A stretch of DNA of 64,000 nt. Origin: Acinetobacter indicus CIP 110367 (lineage in GTDB: Bacteria > Pseudomonadota > Gammaproteobacteria > Pseudomonadales > Moraxellaceae). Below the pieces are notes generated by a model. The model saw only the letters and a list, made by a program, of their open reading frames with translations, did not search any database and had not been told where the DNA came from. The position numbers were made by a program, and so were the translations under genes. This document shows, one piece after another, positions 50,829 through 60,427 of the stretch (positions are counted from its first letter, which is position 1; each line of letters opens with the position of its first letter). The stretch is from positions 372,001-436,000 of the forward strand of contig NZ_KI530754.1 of assembly GCF_000488255.1 (NCBI RefSeq), given 5' to 3'.

Positions 50829-51574
50829 GGCGCTATCCTGTTTAATCGACTCGCACGCTGACGACGCGCATCTTCCTCGTCGATCATGCGTACTTGTTGA
50901 ACTACAAATTCAATATGTCCACACACTGCCGCACGGGCAGCTTCTGGATTCTGACGTTCAATTGCATCCATCACTTGAAAATGCTGATCATGCAACTGAT
51001 CGAAACGGTGGGCTTCGGTATAAACTTTACGTCGACCCAAAACCACGTTGTATTGCAACAAATCAAATAAGCCGCGCATCATTTGAATAAGCACCAAATT
51101 GTGCGATGCCTCGGCAATTGCCAAATGAAACTTGGCATCGGCAATTGCCGCCTGATCATCATCACCCAAAATTTGAAAATGGGCGATTTGCTCATAACAA
51201 GCACGGATTTTTTTCAAATCCTCAGCGGTTGCCCGCTGTGCGGCATACCATGCCGTACCACCTTCAAGCACCATTCGTGCTTCCTGCACATCAAAACGAT
51301 AAGCAGGATCTTCATCAATCAGGTTACTTAAAGGCTGCACAATTTGATATTGCGACCAATTGGTTGGCAGCTGTTGCAAAAAAGTACCCGCTCCAACTTT
51401 GCTGACCAGCATGCCCTGACTGGTCAATTGCTGAATAGCCTCACGCAAAGAGGAACGGGAAACCCCGAGTTGTTCACACAACTTTCTTTCGGCAGGCAAT
51501 CGGTCTCCGACTTGCATCTGATTTTTTTCAACCAGTGTGCGCAGGTCTTGAACAACTTTGTCGGAAACTTTCAT
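50825..51574 (-). CDS. lldR: GntR/FadR-family lactate-operon regulator LldR
   Basis: A 249-residue GntR protein of the FadR subfamily. The winged HTH is at residues about 10-75 ([20 protein letters not shown]), with an all-helical FCD ligand domain at about 90-230. LldR binds TTGGT-N3-ACCAA-type operators and is relieved by L-lactate. Three matching sites lie in front of lldP at 53331-53450. The gene lies between lldP and lldD, as in E. coli lldPRD. Confidence 0.92.
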   Translation of the reverse strand: MKVSDKVVQDLRTLVEKNQMQVGDRLPAERKLCEQLGVSRSSLREAIQQLTSQGMLVSKVGAGTFLQQLPTNWSQYQIVQPLSNLIDEDPAYRFDVQEARMVLEGGTAWYAAQRATAEDLKKIRACYEQIAHFQILGDDDQAAIADAKFHLAIAEASHNLVLIQMMRGLFDLLQYNVVLGRRKVYTEAHRFDQLHDQHFQVMDAIERQNPEAARAAVCGHIEFVVQQVRMIDEEDARRQRASRLNRIAP

Positions 51575-51598
51575 GCGGCTATCCTCTTGTGCATGTGG

Positions 51599-53263
51599 TT
51601 ATGGAATCATCCATGGGAACACATAAGCTTGTAGAGTGATAATAATACCGATCATTACGGTGAACGTGATACTGTGTTTCACGGTAAAGCGGAATAAATC
51701 CGATTCTTTACCGACTAAACCGACTGCCGCACAGGCAATTGCAATCGATTGCGGCGAAATCATTTTGCCTGTAACACCACCACTGGTATTGGCAGCAACA
51801 AGTAACACTTCTGGCACACCAATTTGCTGTGCAGTTGTGGCTTGTAAGGCTGCGAATAACGCATTGGCTGATGTGTCTGAACCAGTCAGGAATACTCCAA
51901 TCCAGCCTAAAAATGGCGAGAAGAAAGTAAATGCATTACCTGTATGAGCCAAAGCCAATGCCAAGGTCGCAGACATACCTGAATAATTGGCGATAAAAGC
52001 AAAGGCCAGCACCATACCAATGGAATAAATCGGTGTTTTTAATTCATTGATGGTTTCTGCAAAGGTTTTGACAGCTTCACGTGGTTTCATTTTTAAATAA
52101 ATGATGGTGATGAAAGCCGCAATCATAATTGCAGTACCCGTGGCACTCAGCCAGTCAAACTTAAAGATGGCATCGTAGTCTTTGACGTCTGCCACCACAG
52201 GCGGCATTTTTTGTACCAGTTGATGTAAAAATGGCACCTTGATGGAAATGACCCAATCATGCATTGCACCATCTTTAGCAAATAAATCTTTGAACGGTTT
52301 GATGCTCCAAATGGTGACCATCACCGTTAACACTGCAAAGGGTGACCATGCTTTAACAATCTGCCCTATGCTGTATTTTTGCTGTTGTTCTGCAACCAAG
52401 TTGGCATCTACTTTTGTGTCTGCATCGCTAAAACGGAAAATGTGTTTTGGCTGCCAGAATTTAAATAAGACCGTTAAACTAATCAAAGAGGCAATTGCAG
52501 CTGTAATGTCTGGTAACTCAGGCCCAACAAAGTTAGAGGTCAAGTATTGTGCAATCGCAAAAGCACCACCACCCACCAACACTGCAGGCCAAGTTTCTTT
52601 CACACCGCGCCAGCCATCCATAATTGCCATAATCCAGAACAGCACAATAGGCACCATAAATGGCAACTGACGTCCAACCATCTGGCTAATTTCCATGGTT
52701 TCTACACCCGAAACCTGACCCGCCACAATAATTGGAATCCCCATTGCGCCAAACGCAACAGGTGCGGTGTTCACAATCAGACATAAACCCGCAGCGTATA
52801 AAGGCTTAAAGCCCAAACCCACCAATAAAGCTGCAGTAATTGCCACTGGCGCCCCAAAGCCCGCTGCACCTTCTAAAAATGTCCCAAACGCAAAGCCGAC
52901 TAATAGCATCTGGAGACGCTGATCTTCTGTAATCGAAAGAATAGATGAGCGAATAATGTTAAATTGCCCTGTTTTTACAGAGATTTTATATAAGAATAAT
53001 GCGCCAATAATAATCCATGCGATTGGCCACAAACCGTAGAAAAATCCATAGATCAATGAAGCAAAAGCCATTGGTGCAGGCATGCCATAGGCAAATAAAG
53101 ACACTAATAACGCCAAAATCACCGTAATTGTTCCCGCAACACTTCCCTTTAAGCGAAATACAGCTAGTGCCAAAAAGAAAAAAATAATCGGGATTGATGC
53201 AATAAGACTCGAAATCCAAATATTTGCCATTGGATCATAGATCTGTTGCCAATGTTGAAGCAT
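51599..53263 (-). CDS. lldP: L-lactate permease LldP
   Basis: A 554-residue inner-membrane proton/lactate symporter (E. coli 551) with about 12-14 helices. It opens [20 protein letters not shown], the family N-terminus, and carries [16 protein letters not shown] and [19 protein letters not shown], conserved in lactate/glycolate permeases. ATG 53263 has AAGGAG six bases upstream. It is the first gene of the lactate operon under the LldR operators. Confidence 0.94.
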   Translation of the reverse strand: MLQHWQQIYDPMANIWISSLIASIPIIFFFLALAVFRLKGSVAGTITVILALLVSLFAYGMPAPMAFASLIYGFFYGLWPIAWIIIGALFLYKISVKTGQFNIIRSSILSITEDQRLQMLLVGFAFGTFLEGAAGFGAPVAITAALLVGLGFKPLYAAGLCLIVNTAPVAFGAMGIPIIVAGQVSGVETMEISQMVGRQLPFMVPIVLFWIMAIMDGWRGVKETWPAVLVGGGAFAIAQYLTSNFVGPELPDITAAIASLISLTVLFKFWQPKHIFRFSDADTKVDANLVAEQQQKYSIGQIVKAWSPFAVLTVMVTIWSIKPFKDLFAKDGAMHDWVISIKVPFLHQLVQKMPPVVADVKDYDAIFKFDWLSATGTAIMIAAFITIIYLKMKPREAVKTFAETINELKTPIYSIGMVLAFAFIANYSGMSATLALALAHTGNAFTFFSPFLGWIGVFLTGSDTSANALFAALQATTAQQIGVPEVLLVAANTSGGVTGKMISPQSIAIACAAVGLVGKESDLFRFTVKHSITFTVMIGIIITLQAYVFPWMIP

Positions 53264-53330
53264 TGTCATCTCCTTGAAATGCTCACTCAAACGTAAACAT
53301 AGGTCTAAGCATAGAGGTAAAATTCTAATT

Positions 53331-53343
53331 TTGGTCTGACCAA
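53331..53343. promoter_or_regulatory. LldR-type operator, promoter-distal side
   Basis: TTGGTCTGACCAA is a perfect 5+3+5 palindrome of the FadR/LldR type, 68 bp before the lldP start and downstream of the promoter hexamers. Confidence 0.7.
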
Positions 53344-53384
53344 TATTGAAATAAAAATCAAAATACCCTCAATATTTGCAACAA

Positions 53385-53412
53385 ATAATAGTTTTATACA
53401 AATAAATGTCAA
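53385..53412 (-). promoter_or_regulatory. Probable lldP promoter
   Basis: On the minus strand TTGACA (53407-53412), a 16-bp spacer and TATTAT (53385-53390). A degenerate LldR half-site (TTGGTCTGATTAT, 53415-53427) touches the -35. Confidence 0.55.
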
Positions 53413-53434
53413 TATTGGTCTGATTATTTATTTA

Positions 53435-53450
53435 AATGGTCATACCAATT
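53435..53450. promoter_or_regulatory. LldR-type operator, upstream side
   Basis: AATGGTCATACCAATT contains TGGT-N3-ACCA, centred about 105 bp from the other operator. The pair brackets the promoter, as O1 and O2 do in E. coli lldPRD. Confidence 0.65.
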
Positions 53451-53716
53451 TAAATTAAGATGATCTATGTTTGCAGCATAAAAAATGCGGTGAAGAAAAA
53501 TTTAAACTTTGTTTTTTCTGTAGTTTTTAAAAGGAGGGAAAAACCAAATTTATTTCGCACAGCTTTATACAACTTTAGTCCAATACAATGGAATCAGTGT
53601 GCTTTCTTCTAAGATGAATTGAACGCTTGATAAAATGAATCGTAGATAAATTCAGCTCAAGTGGCCGCTATTCGGTTTAGAAAACATGTTGGTTAAAGAA
53701 TATTTTAGACAAAAAA

Positions 53717-53750
53717 ATAATGCCATTGTTGACTGCAACAATGGCATTAT
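53717..53750 (-). terminator. Strong terminator downstream of the membrane-anchored unknown gene
   Basis: A perfect 15-bp stem (53717-53731 with 53736-53750) around ACTG is followed on the minus strand by a run of seven T (plus 53711-53717). The stretch 53451-53710 between it and the lld operators holds no gene that I can support. Confidence 0.9.
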
Positions 53751-53782
53751 CGTGTATTTATAACAGCAGATCATAAGCTTAT

Positions 53783-54292
53783 CTATGGGCTTAGCCTGTC
53801 ACCCCCCACGTTTAGACGTTTTAAACGCGAAATATGCAAATCAATTTGCCCTGCAATTTCAGGTAAAATTTGCTTTAAGAACTGGCTATAGTTCATTGCA
53901 TCTTCTGCTCTTAATACGCCTGCTTGTACCAATTGTTCCTGCTGTAGCAACATACTTTGTACACGGTTTAAATCAGGTTTTTGCCCTTGGCTTAACCCTG
54001 TACTAATTTGCTCAAAGCCTAAATACAACTGATCACGTTGCTGGATTAATTGCTGCATTTCAACTGCAGATACAGCAGCACGCTCTAGCATAGCGTTTGT
54101 TTCAATTACATTTTCAGATTCATCTGAAAATAGACTTTGCGTTGTTTCTATCTCTGTGGAAGCTGCGTTCGGTTTCACCCATACTGTTTCCGAAACAGTC
54201 TTATTCGGCGGTTGAAACATATACACCACGGTAAACAACACCGCGACAGCCAAAACAAAAAAGCCAATACCGAGCCATCGAGTCCCTTTCAT
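53783..54292 (-). CDS. Membrane-anchored helical protein of unknown function
   Basis: A 169-residue protein. One N-terminal membrane helix (WLGIGFFVLAVAVLFTVVYM, residues about 6-25) is followed by a polar region and a Gln-rich, probably coiled-coil C-terminal half (QQLIQQRDQLYLGFEQ..., MLLQQEQLVQAG). It would face the periplasm. No family is recognised. ATG 54292 is preferred because GGAG stands seven bases upstream. It lies downstream of the broken beta-propeller gene and ends at a strong terminator, so it is probably a real transcription unit. Confidence 0.65.
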   Translation of the reverse strand: MKGTRWLGIGFFVLAVAVLFTVVYMFQPPNKTVSETVWVKPNAASTEIETTQSLFSDESENVIETNAMLERAAVSAVEMQQLIQQRDQLYLGFEQISTGLSQGQKPDLNRVQSMLLQQEQLVQAGVLRAEDAMNYSQFLKQILPEIAGQIDLHISRLKRLNVGGDRLSP

Positions 54293-54389
54293 GTGCATGC
54301 TCCATAGGTAAACCATTCTAAAATGCGCTCATTTCAAATATCGTCTTGAGCGCTTTAGTATGTTTTGCCTGTTATGATCGGCTTAAAAA

Positions 54390-55640
54390 TTACGGCGTCG
54401 ACCAATCGCTTGGTGCATAACCCAAACGTACTCGCTGTGGGTGATTCCCTACTGGCACACTGCGGACTTTTTCTCCTGTAGCGAAGTCAATCACCGTGAC
54501 CACATCGGTTTCACTTTCTGAAATTACACAGCTTTTGCCATCCGGACTGCGCGTAGCCCAATACGGTTTACCGGCCGGAATGAGCTTGGTGGCCTGCAAA
54601 GTACGTCGGTCCACAATAGTGGCATAGTCATCCATGGTGCCTGCCACACAGAGCTTTTCGCCATCGGCACTAATGGATAAACCATGATGGCGCGAGTCAT
54701 TAACCCATTTGGTCCGGTCTTTAGGAATAGTGCTACTACCCGGCAGTTGGGCGATGCGAGTAATTTTGTCCTGATTTAAATCATATTCCACCAGACCATT
54801 AAAGAAAGATACCTGCGCATAGAGCTTGCTTTCATCTTTACTGAACACCATCGGACGTACCGAGTTCGACAGGTCTTTACGTCCAAAAGCATCTAAAGCC
54901 GGACGAAAATCAATTTTTTTCAGCACCTTATAGGTATTGGCATCGGCGATGGTGATATAGCGTTTGCCCTTGGTGAAATCCTGCCATTGAGCATCCATGG
55001 AAGTTTCCACATTGCCAATTGCCGAGTTCAGAATTTTACTGCCATTAGCAAAATAGATATTTTCATGTGGCTTATCGCCCGTTGCAAAACGGCCCAGCTC
55101 TTTCCCGGTATGAATGTCCAAGACATGCACCACATTACCTGAAGATGCAGATACGGCCACACGCTGCCCATCTGGTGAAACCGCCATGTGGTCTGCACGG
55201 AAACCTTCGACTGGCGTACGCCAATTAATTTTGCCCGTTTTAATGTTGATGGATACCACATCGGCAAAACTTGGACGTGAAGCTACAATGGATTGTCCAT
55301 CTGGGGTGGAATACATATCATCCACCAACTGGTCATTGCCCTTACCTGCAGTTTGTTGAATGTAAGTGTAGGCAATTAATTTCACTGGATTTAAATGAAT
55401 TTCTAATAAGCGTTCTTTGCGGTCAGGAATCATATTGACCACGCCCACTTTGCCAAAATCACCGGAAGGACGAATCACCGTGACCGTTCCATCTCAGTTA
55501 TTGCCAACAAAGAAAACCTGTTTGGAATTGGCCGGTGCAGGCATTTCTGTAGATGCTGCCTGAGCAACGCTAGCGCTGAGTGCCGTGACAGCACAAACGG
55601 CCGGCAGCAGATATTTACGCAGGGTATTTTTATAGCCCAT
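54390..55640 (-). pseudogene. Periplasmic YVTN-type beta-propeller gene interrupted by an opal codon
   Basis: From ATG 55640 (AGGA upstream) the frame encodes a signal peptide ending near SASVAQA, then VFFVGNN, then TGA at 55494-55496 (codon 49), then DGTVTVIRPSGDFG and about 365 more residues to 54390. The distal part carries propeller repeats such as HMAVSPDGQRVAV, VHVLDIHTGKELG and PYWATRSPDGKSCV. The same frame continues on both sides of the TGA, and a Trp (TGG) would fit there. So it is a nonsense mutation or an error. Without readthrough, only a 48-residue signal fragment, or a cytosolic propeller from GTG 55478, would be made. Substrate and function are unknown. Confidence 0.75.
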
Positions 55641-55902
55641 GTTATTGTTTTCCTAACCATGTGTTCATTTTTAATTTGTTCTTGTCATACTCACGTCTCA
55701 ACACTGCATCAGCATAAAGACAACAGGCCCTAGAAATCTATCCGCTTGCTGTAAAATCCGACGGAAGTCCATCTGATCTTGCAAATTGAGCATCAATAAG
55801 CTCCGGTTTTTGCAATACATCTTATTAGTGCAAATCCGTAGCAGCCGTGTGCCCTTTGCAAGTTGTGCAGAAAGGATTAAACTGCGGGCACCACTTGTTT
55901 TT

Positions 55903-56523
55903 ATGCCCTGCTCTGTGACCCATGACCTGATCCAGCTCCGTAAACAGCTGCGCAAACAACGCCGCCAGTTAAACCGCTTTCAGCAACGTCAGGCTGAGCA
56001 GCAGGTATTGCAGCGGTTACGTGCATGGCCGGCGTATCGGCAGGCTCAGAAAATTGGCGTGTATTTACATGCCTTTGGTGAAATTCATACCACTAAAATC
56101 ATTGAACTCTGTTTTGCCCAAGGTAAACAGGTGTATTTACCAATGATCTGTAATATGAATGACCGGCTGGTCTGGGTGCGTATCCAGCAAGGTCAATATC
56201 GTAATAAACGCTTTGCCTACCATCGTTTGGGTATGCAGGAACCGATGGCCAGTCGTGGCCAGCATGTCTCCGAACTTGATCTGCTCTTGATGCCTTTACT
56301 GGCCTGTGACCGGCACGGAACCCGGATTGGGATGGGCGGCGGCTATTATGATAAAACGCTGGCCAGCGCCCCGACCACACCGCTGCGGGTCGGGCTGTGT
56401 CATGATTTCCAGATTGTGGATGTCCCTTTGGCGCGTGAGGCCTGGGATCAGCCGTTAGATGCCCTGATCAGTCCACATTTCCAGTATTCTTTTCAGCGCA
56501 AGTTTGCGATTTATAATCATTAA
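55903..56523 (+). CDS. fau: 5-formyltetrahydrofolate cyclo-ligase
   Basis: A 206-residue ATP-dependent enzyme converting 5-formyl-THF to 5,10-methenyl-THF. The N-terminal LRKQLRKQRRQLNRFQQRQ (substrate-binding basic helix) and the C-terminal RIGMGGGYYDKTLA (ATP loop) are the two hallmark motifs. ATG 55903 gives the normal length; the frame extends upstream to 55786 without similarity. In E. coli the gene (ygfA) directly follows 6S RNA; here the two are about 11.7 kb apart. Confidence 0.9.
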   Translation: MPCSVTHDLIQLRKQLRKQRRQLNRFQQRQAEQQVLQRLRAWPAYRQAQKIGVYLHAFGEIHTTKIIELCFAQGKQVYLPMICNMNDRLVWVRIQQGQYRNKRFAYHRLGMQEPMASRGQHVSELDLLLMPLLACDRHGTRIGMGGGYYDKTLASAPTTPLRVGLCHDFQIVDVPLAREAWDQPLDALISPHFQYSFQRKFAIYNH

Positions 56524-56579
56524 CAATGAATTAAAATCATCAACTTAGCTAAATTTCCAACAATTTATAGGCTTCGGCC

Positions 56580-56602
56580 CTTGTAATTTTTAAATTACCC
56601 AT
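56580..56602 (+). promoter_or_regulatory. Possible sigma32 (heat-shock) promoter of lon
   Basis: CTTGTAA (56580-56586) and CCCAT (56598-56602) are spaced by 11 bases, resembling CTTGAAA...CCCCAT. lon is a heat-shock gene in relatives. Confidence 0.45.
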
Positions 56603-56649
56603 CACTATAAAAAACATGGCAACACCGTTGTCACTCATTAGGAGTGCCC

Positions 56650-59076
56650 ATGTCTGAAATTATTATGAATGAACAAACCTTAGAGCCTCAGGTTCCAAGT
56701 GTATTACCGCTTTTAGCGCTACGTGACGTGGTGGTTTATCCGCACATGCAAATTGCGCTATTTGTAGGTCGTGAAAAATCGATCAATGCAGTTGATGTGG
56801 CTCGTAACAGTGACAATCTAGTATTTGTAGTTGCGCAAAAAGATTCGCTTACAGAAGAAATTGATCACGACAATTTATATCAATACGGTACTGTCGCGAA
56901 GATTGTGCAAGTTGTGAATCACGAAAATGATGAGAACTGCATCAAAGTCCTGATTGAAGGTCTGCATCGCTCGAAGCTGGTCGAAATTATCGAAGAAGAG
57001 GACCATCTAAAAGCAGAACATCAGTTAAGCCCAATGACGGTTGCGGTAGACAGTGAGGTTCAGGCCACACGTGTGCTCGAATTGCGTGCCCTGTTTGCAC
57101 AATATGCCGAAGCAAAATTACGGAATGCGCGTGAACTGATTGCTGCGGTCAACAAAATTGATGACCTGCTGCAATTGCTGTTTTTTGTGGCGACCCGCGT
57201 TCCACTGAATATCGAAGTGAAACAGAAATTCCTGGAACACGACGAGTTTGAAGCACATTTACAGGAACTCATGACCTATTTGCTGCAACAGTCTGAAGAA
57301 CAGCAGATTGAGCAAACCCTGCATGATTCTGTCAAACGCCAGATGGAAAAAAACCAGCGCGAATACTTCCTGAATGAAAAAATGAAAGTCATTCAGCGCG
57401 AACTTTCCGATATGAATGGCGGTGCGGAAGATGACGTTGCGGAAATTGAAAAACGTTTGGCCGAAGCTGATTTACCAGAACACGTGCGTAAAAAAGCCGA
57501 ATCTGAACTGCGCAAGTTAAAAGCCATGCAACCGGCGTCGAGTGAAGCGGCGGTGGTCCGTAACTATCTTGAAGTAATTCTGGATACGCCGTGGAACAAG
57601 GCCAGCAAAGTCAGCATCAACCTGAATAAAGCGCAGGAAATTCTGGATGCCGATCACTATGGTCTGGACGAAGTCAAAGAACGCATTGTGGAATATCTGG
57701 CAGTTCAATCACGCGTGAAAAAACTGCGTGGCCCGATTCTGTGTCTGGTGGGTCCTCCGGGTGTTGGTAAAACCTCTTTGGGTGAATCAATTGCCAAAGC
57801 CACTGGCCGTGAATTTGTGCGCATGGCGCTAGGCGGGGTCCGTGATGAAGCGGAAATCCGTGGTCACCGTCGTACCTATATTGGTGCAATGCCGGGTAAA
57901 ATTGTGCAGTCTTTAACCAAAGTTGGCGTCAAGAACCCGCTGTTCCTGCTCGACGAAATTGACAAGATGGCGCAAGACTACCGTGGCGATCCTGCCTCGG
58001 CGATGCTGGAAGTACTCGATCCATCACAAAACAACAAGTTCAATGATCACTATTTAGATCTGGACCTGGACCTGTCTGAAGTGATGTTTATCTGTACCGC
58101 CAACAGCATGAATATTCCTGAAGCACTTCTGGATCGTATGGAAGTGATTCGTCTTCCGGGTTATACCGAAGAAGAAAAAGTGAATATCGCCGATCGTTAC
58201 CTGGTGCCAAAAGCCATCAAGAATAACGGTTTACGTGGCAAAGAACTGACCGTACATGAAGAAGCGATTCGTGACATTGTACGTCGTTATACCCGTGAAG
58301 CCGGTGTGCGTAGCCTGGAACGTGAAGTCTCTAAAATTGCACGTAAAGTGGTCAAAGAAGCGGTCAGCAAAAAAGCCAAAAACCTGCAGGTTGAGGTCAA
58401 CGCGGGCAACTTGCCAGACTACTTGGGTCCACACAAATTCGACTTCGGCATGGCGGAAGAAGAAGCAGAAGTGGGTCGCGTAAATGGTTTGGCCTGGACC
58501 TCTGTGGGCGGTGAATTACTGACCATTGAAGTGGCGACCATGAAAGGCAAAGGCACTTTCATTACCACCGGTTCACTCGGTGATGTCATGCAGGAGTCGA
58601 TTAAAGCAGCCATGACTGTGGTGCGTACCCGTGCCGACTCTTTGGGCATTGAATCTTCAGTCTTTGCTGAAACTGATGTACACGTGCATTTACCTGAAGG
58701 TGCAACACCAAAAGATGGTCCATCGGCAGGTCTGGCGCTGACTACCGCGCTGGTGTCGGCATTTACCGGTATTCCAATCCGTCCGGATATTGCCATGACC
58801 GGTGAAACCAGCTTGCGTGGTCGTGCTATGCGCATTGGTGGCTTGAAAGAGAAACTGTTAGCCGCACACCGTGGTGGTATTAAACTGGTGTTTATTCCAC
58901 AGGAAAACGTCCGTGACCTGGCGGAAATTCCGGATAACGTCAAAGACGGTCTGGAAATTAAAGCAGTGAAATCCATTGATGAGATTTTACCGCTGGCATT
59001 AACCTCAATGCCAAAACCGCTGGTGAAAGCGCCGATTGTAAAACCGGTAGAAGAAGGTAAGGCTGCACGTCACTAA
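56650..59076 (+). CDS. lon: ATP-dependent protease Lon
   Basis: An 808-residue AAA+ serine protease degrading misfolded and regulatory proteins. The N-terminal substrate domain starts LPLLALRDVVVYPHMQIALF. Walker A is GPPGVGKTSLGE and Walker B FLLDEIDKM; sensor elements follow. The protease domain has the Ser-Lys dyad in PKDGPSAGLAL and GGLKEKLLAAHRG. ATG 56650 has GGAG five bases upstream. The gene ends in an intrinsic terminator at 59101. Confidence 0.96.
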   Translation: MSEIIMNEQTLEPQVPSVLPLLALRDVVVYPHMQIALFVGREKSINAVDVARNSDNLVFVVAQKDSLTEEIDHDNLYQYGTVAKIVQVVNHENDENCIKVLIEGLHRSKLVEIIEEEDHLKAEHQLSPMTVAVDSEVQATRVLELRALFAQYAEAKLRNARELIAAVNKIDDLLQLLFFVATRVPLNIEVKQKFLEHDEFEAHLQELMTYLLQQSEEQQIEQTLHDSVKRQMEKNQREYFLNEKMKVIQRELSDMNGGAEDDVAEIEKRLAEADLPEHVRKKAESELRKLKAMQPASSEAAVVRNYLEVILDTPWNKASKVSINLNKAQEILDADHYGLDEVKERIVEYLAVQSRVKKLRGPILCLVGPPGVGKTSLGESIAKATGREFVRMALGGVRDEAEIRGHRRTYIGAMPGKIVQSLTKVGVKNPLFLLDEIDKMAQDYRGDPASAMLEVLDPSQNNKFNDHYLDLDLDLSEVMFICTANSMNIPEALLDRMEVIRLPGYTEEEKVNIADRYLVPKAIKNNGLRGKELTVHEEAIRDIVRRYTREAGVRSLEREVSKIARKVVKEAVSKKAKNLQVEVNAGNLPDYLGPHKFDFGMAEEEAEVGRVNGLAWTSVGGELLTIEVATMKGKGTFITTGSLGDVMQESIKAAMTVVRTRADSLGIESSVFAETDVHVHLPEGATPKDGPSAGLALTTALVSAFTGIPIRPDIAMTGETSLRGRAMRIGGLKEKLLAAHRGGIKLVFIPQENVRDLAEIPDNVKDGLEIKAVKSIDEILPLALTSMPKPLVKAPIVKPVEEGKAARH

Positions 59077-59100
59077 GTGGTGCCTTCATATCTTCTCCAC

Positions 59101-59124
59101 AAAAGAGAGCTTCAGCTCTCTTTT
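59101..59124. terminator. Terminator of lon
   Basis: A 10-bp stem (59101-59110 with 59115-59124) around TTCA ends in T4, then GTTGTTTT. Confidence 0.85.
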
Positions 59125-59189
59125 GTTGTTTTCGGGTGATGAAATGTTCCACTTGAAAAATTTCCGTTCATCTCCATCTATAATAATAC

Positions 59190-59304
59190 AGAGCATATTG
59201 CTGTAAGTTTCTTTTTTTATTCCTGCTCATCGAATGGCCATTCAAACTCCAGATGAATGGCCTGTTTGACCGCAGTCCTACTCTATTTCAGGGCTGCGTT
59301 TTTT
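59190..59304 (+). ncRNA. Candidate small RNA downstream of lon
   Basis: Between the lon terminator and the convergent peptidase gene there is a TATAAT (59179-59184), a T-rich stretch (59208-59219), a hairpin GGCCATTC/GAATGGCC (59236-59243 with 59255-59262), and a second complete intrinsic terminator (stem 59271-59279 with 59290-59298, then T6). This terminator is not needed by lon and has no U-tract for the minus-strand gene, so an independent RNA of about 115 nt is a reasonable reading. The -35 is weak (TTGAAA at 20 bp). No known RNA family is recognised. Confidence 0.45.
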
Positions 59305-59312
59305 ATGGCCGC

Positions 59313-60275
59313 TTATGGCGTCGCCCCGAGCAGTTGATGAATCAGCCCATCAATCACCTGGCCCATTTTGGTGACATTTAAAGTATCCAGCGTATCCTTT
59401 TCGGTATGATAATTCGGATTACGATAATGCGAAGTATCGGTAATCAGCAGTGCTGGAATATCATGCTGCCAATAACTGCGATGATCCGAAAACCCGGCTG
59501 CACTGACAAACGCCGGCATCACCAGCCGTTCACACTGCAATTTATCTAACAGGCGCATCTGCTGACAGTATTGCTCACCCAGCGCATTGGACTGAAAATT
59601 ACTGATCGCGGCAATATAATTGCCATGACTTGGATAAATCCATTTTAACCCCATCGGATACTGCTGGATTAAACGCGAATCATAGTAGCCAATCATTTCC
59701 AGCACATAGACTGCCTGAATATGCTCTTTTTCGGCCAGAATAGATTTGGCATGTACCTGACTGCCCATAAACTCGGTCTGATAATACGGTGCTTCTTGCA
59801 GGGTATAAAAAACAAACTCGACATTATGCGGCAGCTTGGTTTTTTCCTGGCTTAAGATACGCGCTATTTCAATTAATCCGGCCACACCGGAAGCATTGTC
59901 ATCGGCGCCCTTCTGGTTGCCATGCACATCATAATGTGCACCTAAAATCACCCGATCTGAACGGCCCACCTTTAAATGACAGACCACATTGCGATAACTT
60001 TTTCCATTGACCGGATAAGTCTGGTACTGGCATGGAATGCCGAATAAACGCATCTGCTCTTTAATCCAGGCCGAAACCCGGTTCAATTCTTCAATATTTT
60101 TATGATTGCGGTACACACCCGGCGGCCCGATAATCTGCTGCAAATAGACTTTCAAATTTTGCGGATCAGCCGGTTCATATAATGAAATGGCGGCGGATAG
60201 CGGCTGCATCCAGCCCAGCAGCAAAGTACAACCCAATATCCCTAAACCGTTTTTAATCTGTTGAAATAACCACAT
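59313..60275 (-). CDS. Secreted M28-family zinc aminopeptidase
   Basis: A 320-residue protein with a signal peptide (hydrophobic GLGILGCTLLLGW, cleavage near PLSAA). The M28 metal ligands are visible: GAHYDVHG (His), KGADDNASGVAG (bridging Asp), LQEAP (Glu), EMIGYYD and the C-terminal NYHTEKDTLDTL (His). It would act in the periplasm or outside the cell as an aminopeptidase; the substrate is unknown. The start codon lacks a clear Shine-Dalgarno element. Confidence 0.88.
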   Translation of the reverse strand: MWLFQQIKNGLGILGCTLLLGWMQPLSAAISLYEPADPQNLKVYLQQIIGPPGVYRNHKNIEELNRVSAWIKEQMRLFGIPCQYQTYPVNGKSYRNVVCHLKVGRSDRVILGAHYDVHGNQKGADDNASGVAGLIEIARILSQEKTKLPHNVEFVFYTLQEAPYYQTEFMGSQVHAKSILAEKEHIQAVYVLEMIGYYDSRLIQQYPMGLKWIYPSHGNYIAAISNFQSNALGEQYCQQMRLLDKLQCERLVMPAFVSAAGFSDHRSYWQHDIPALLITDTSHYRNPNYHTEKDTLDTLNVTKMGQVIDGLIHQLLGATP

Positions 60276-60427
60276 TTATTATTGTTCCATACAAAAGCAG
60301 GTTTTATTGTCCTGTGGCTCATTAAAGCAACAGCAGCATACAGATTACAATTTCAAATTGTGTCTTTTCTCCTGCACAAGCGGCTTTCAAGGTTATAATT
60401 ACTTTTCATTTTCTTGCCTGTTTTATT

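Noticed and set aside
55494-55496. TGA as selenocysteine in the propeller gene
   Set aside because: Trp fits the context, no selenocysteine-insertion-like hairpin was evident, and this protein type is not a known selenoprotein.
58419-58976. A 185-codon minus-strand frame within lon
   Set aside because: Low-complexity Ser/Ala/Pro antisense shadow of the Lon protease domain.
59153-59184. TTGAAA as a proper -35 for the candidate small RNA
   Set aside because: The spacer to TATAAT would be 20 bp, too long for a good sigma70 promoter; kept only as a weak possibility.
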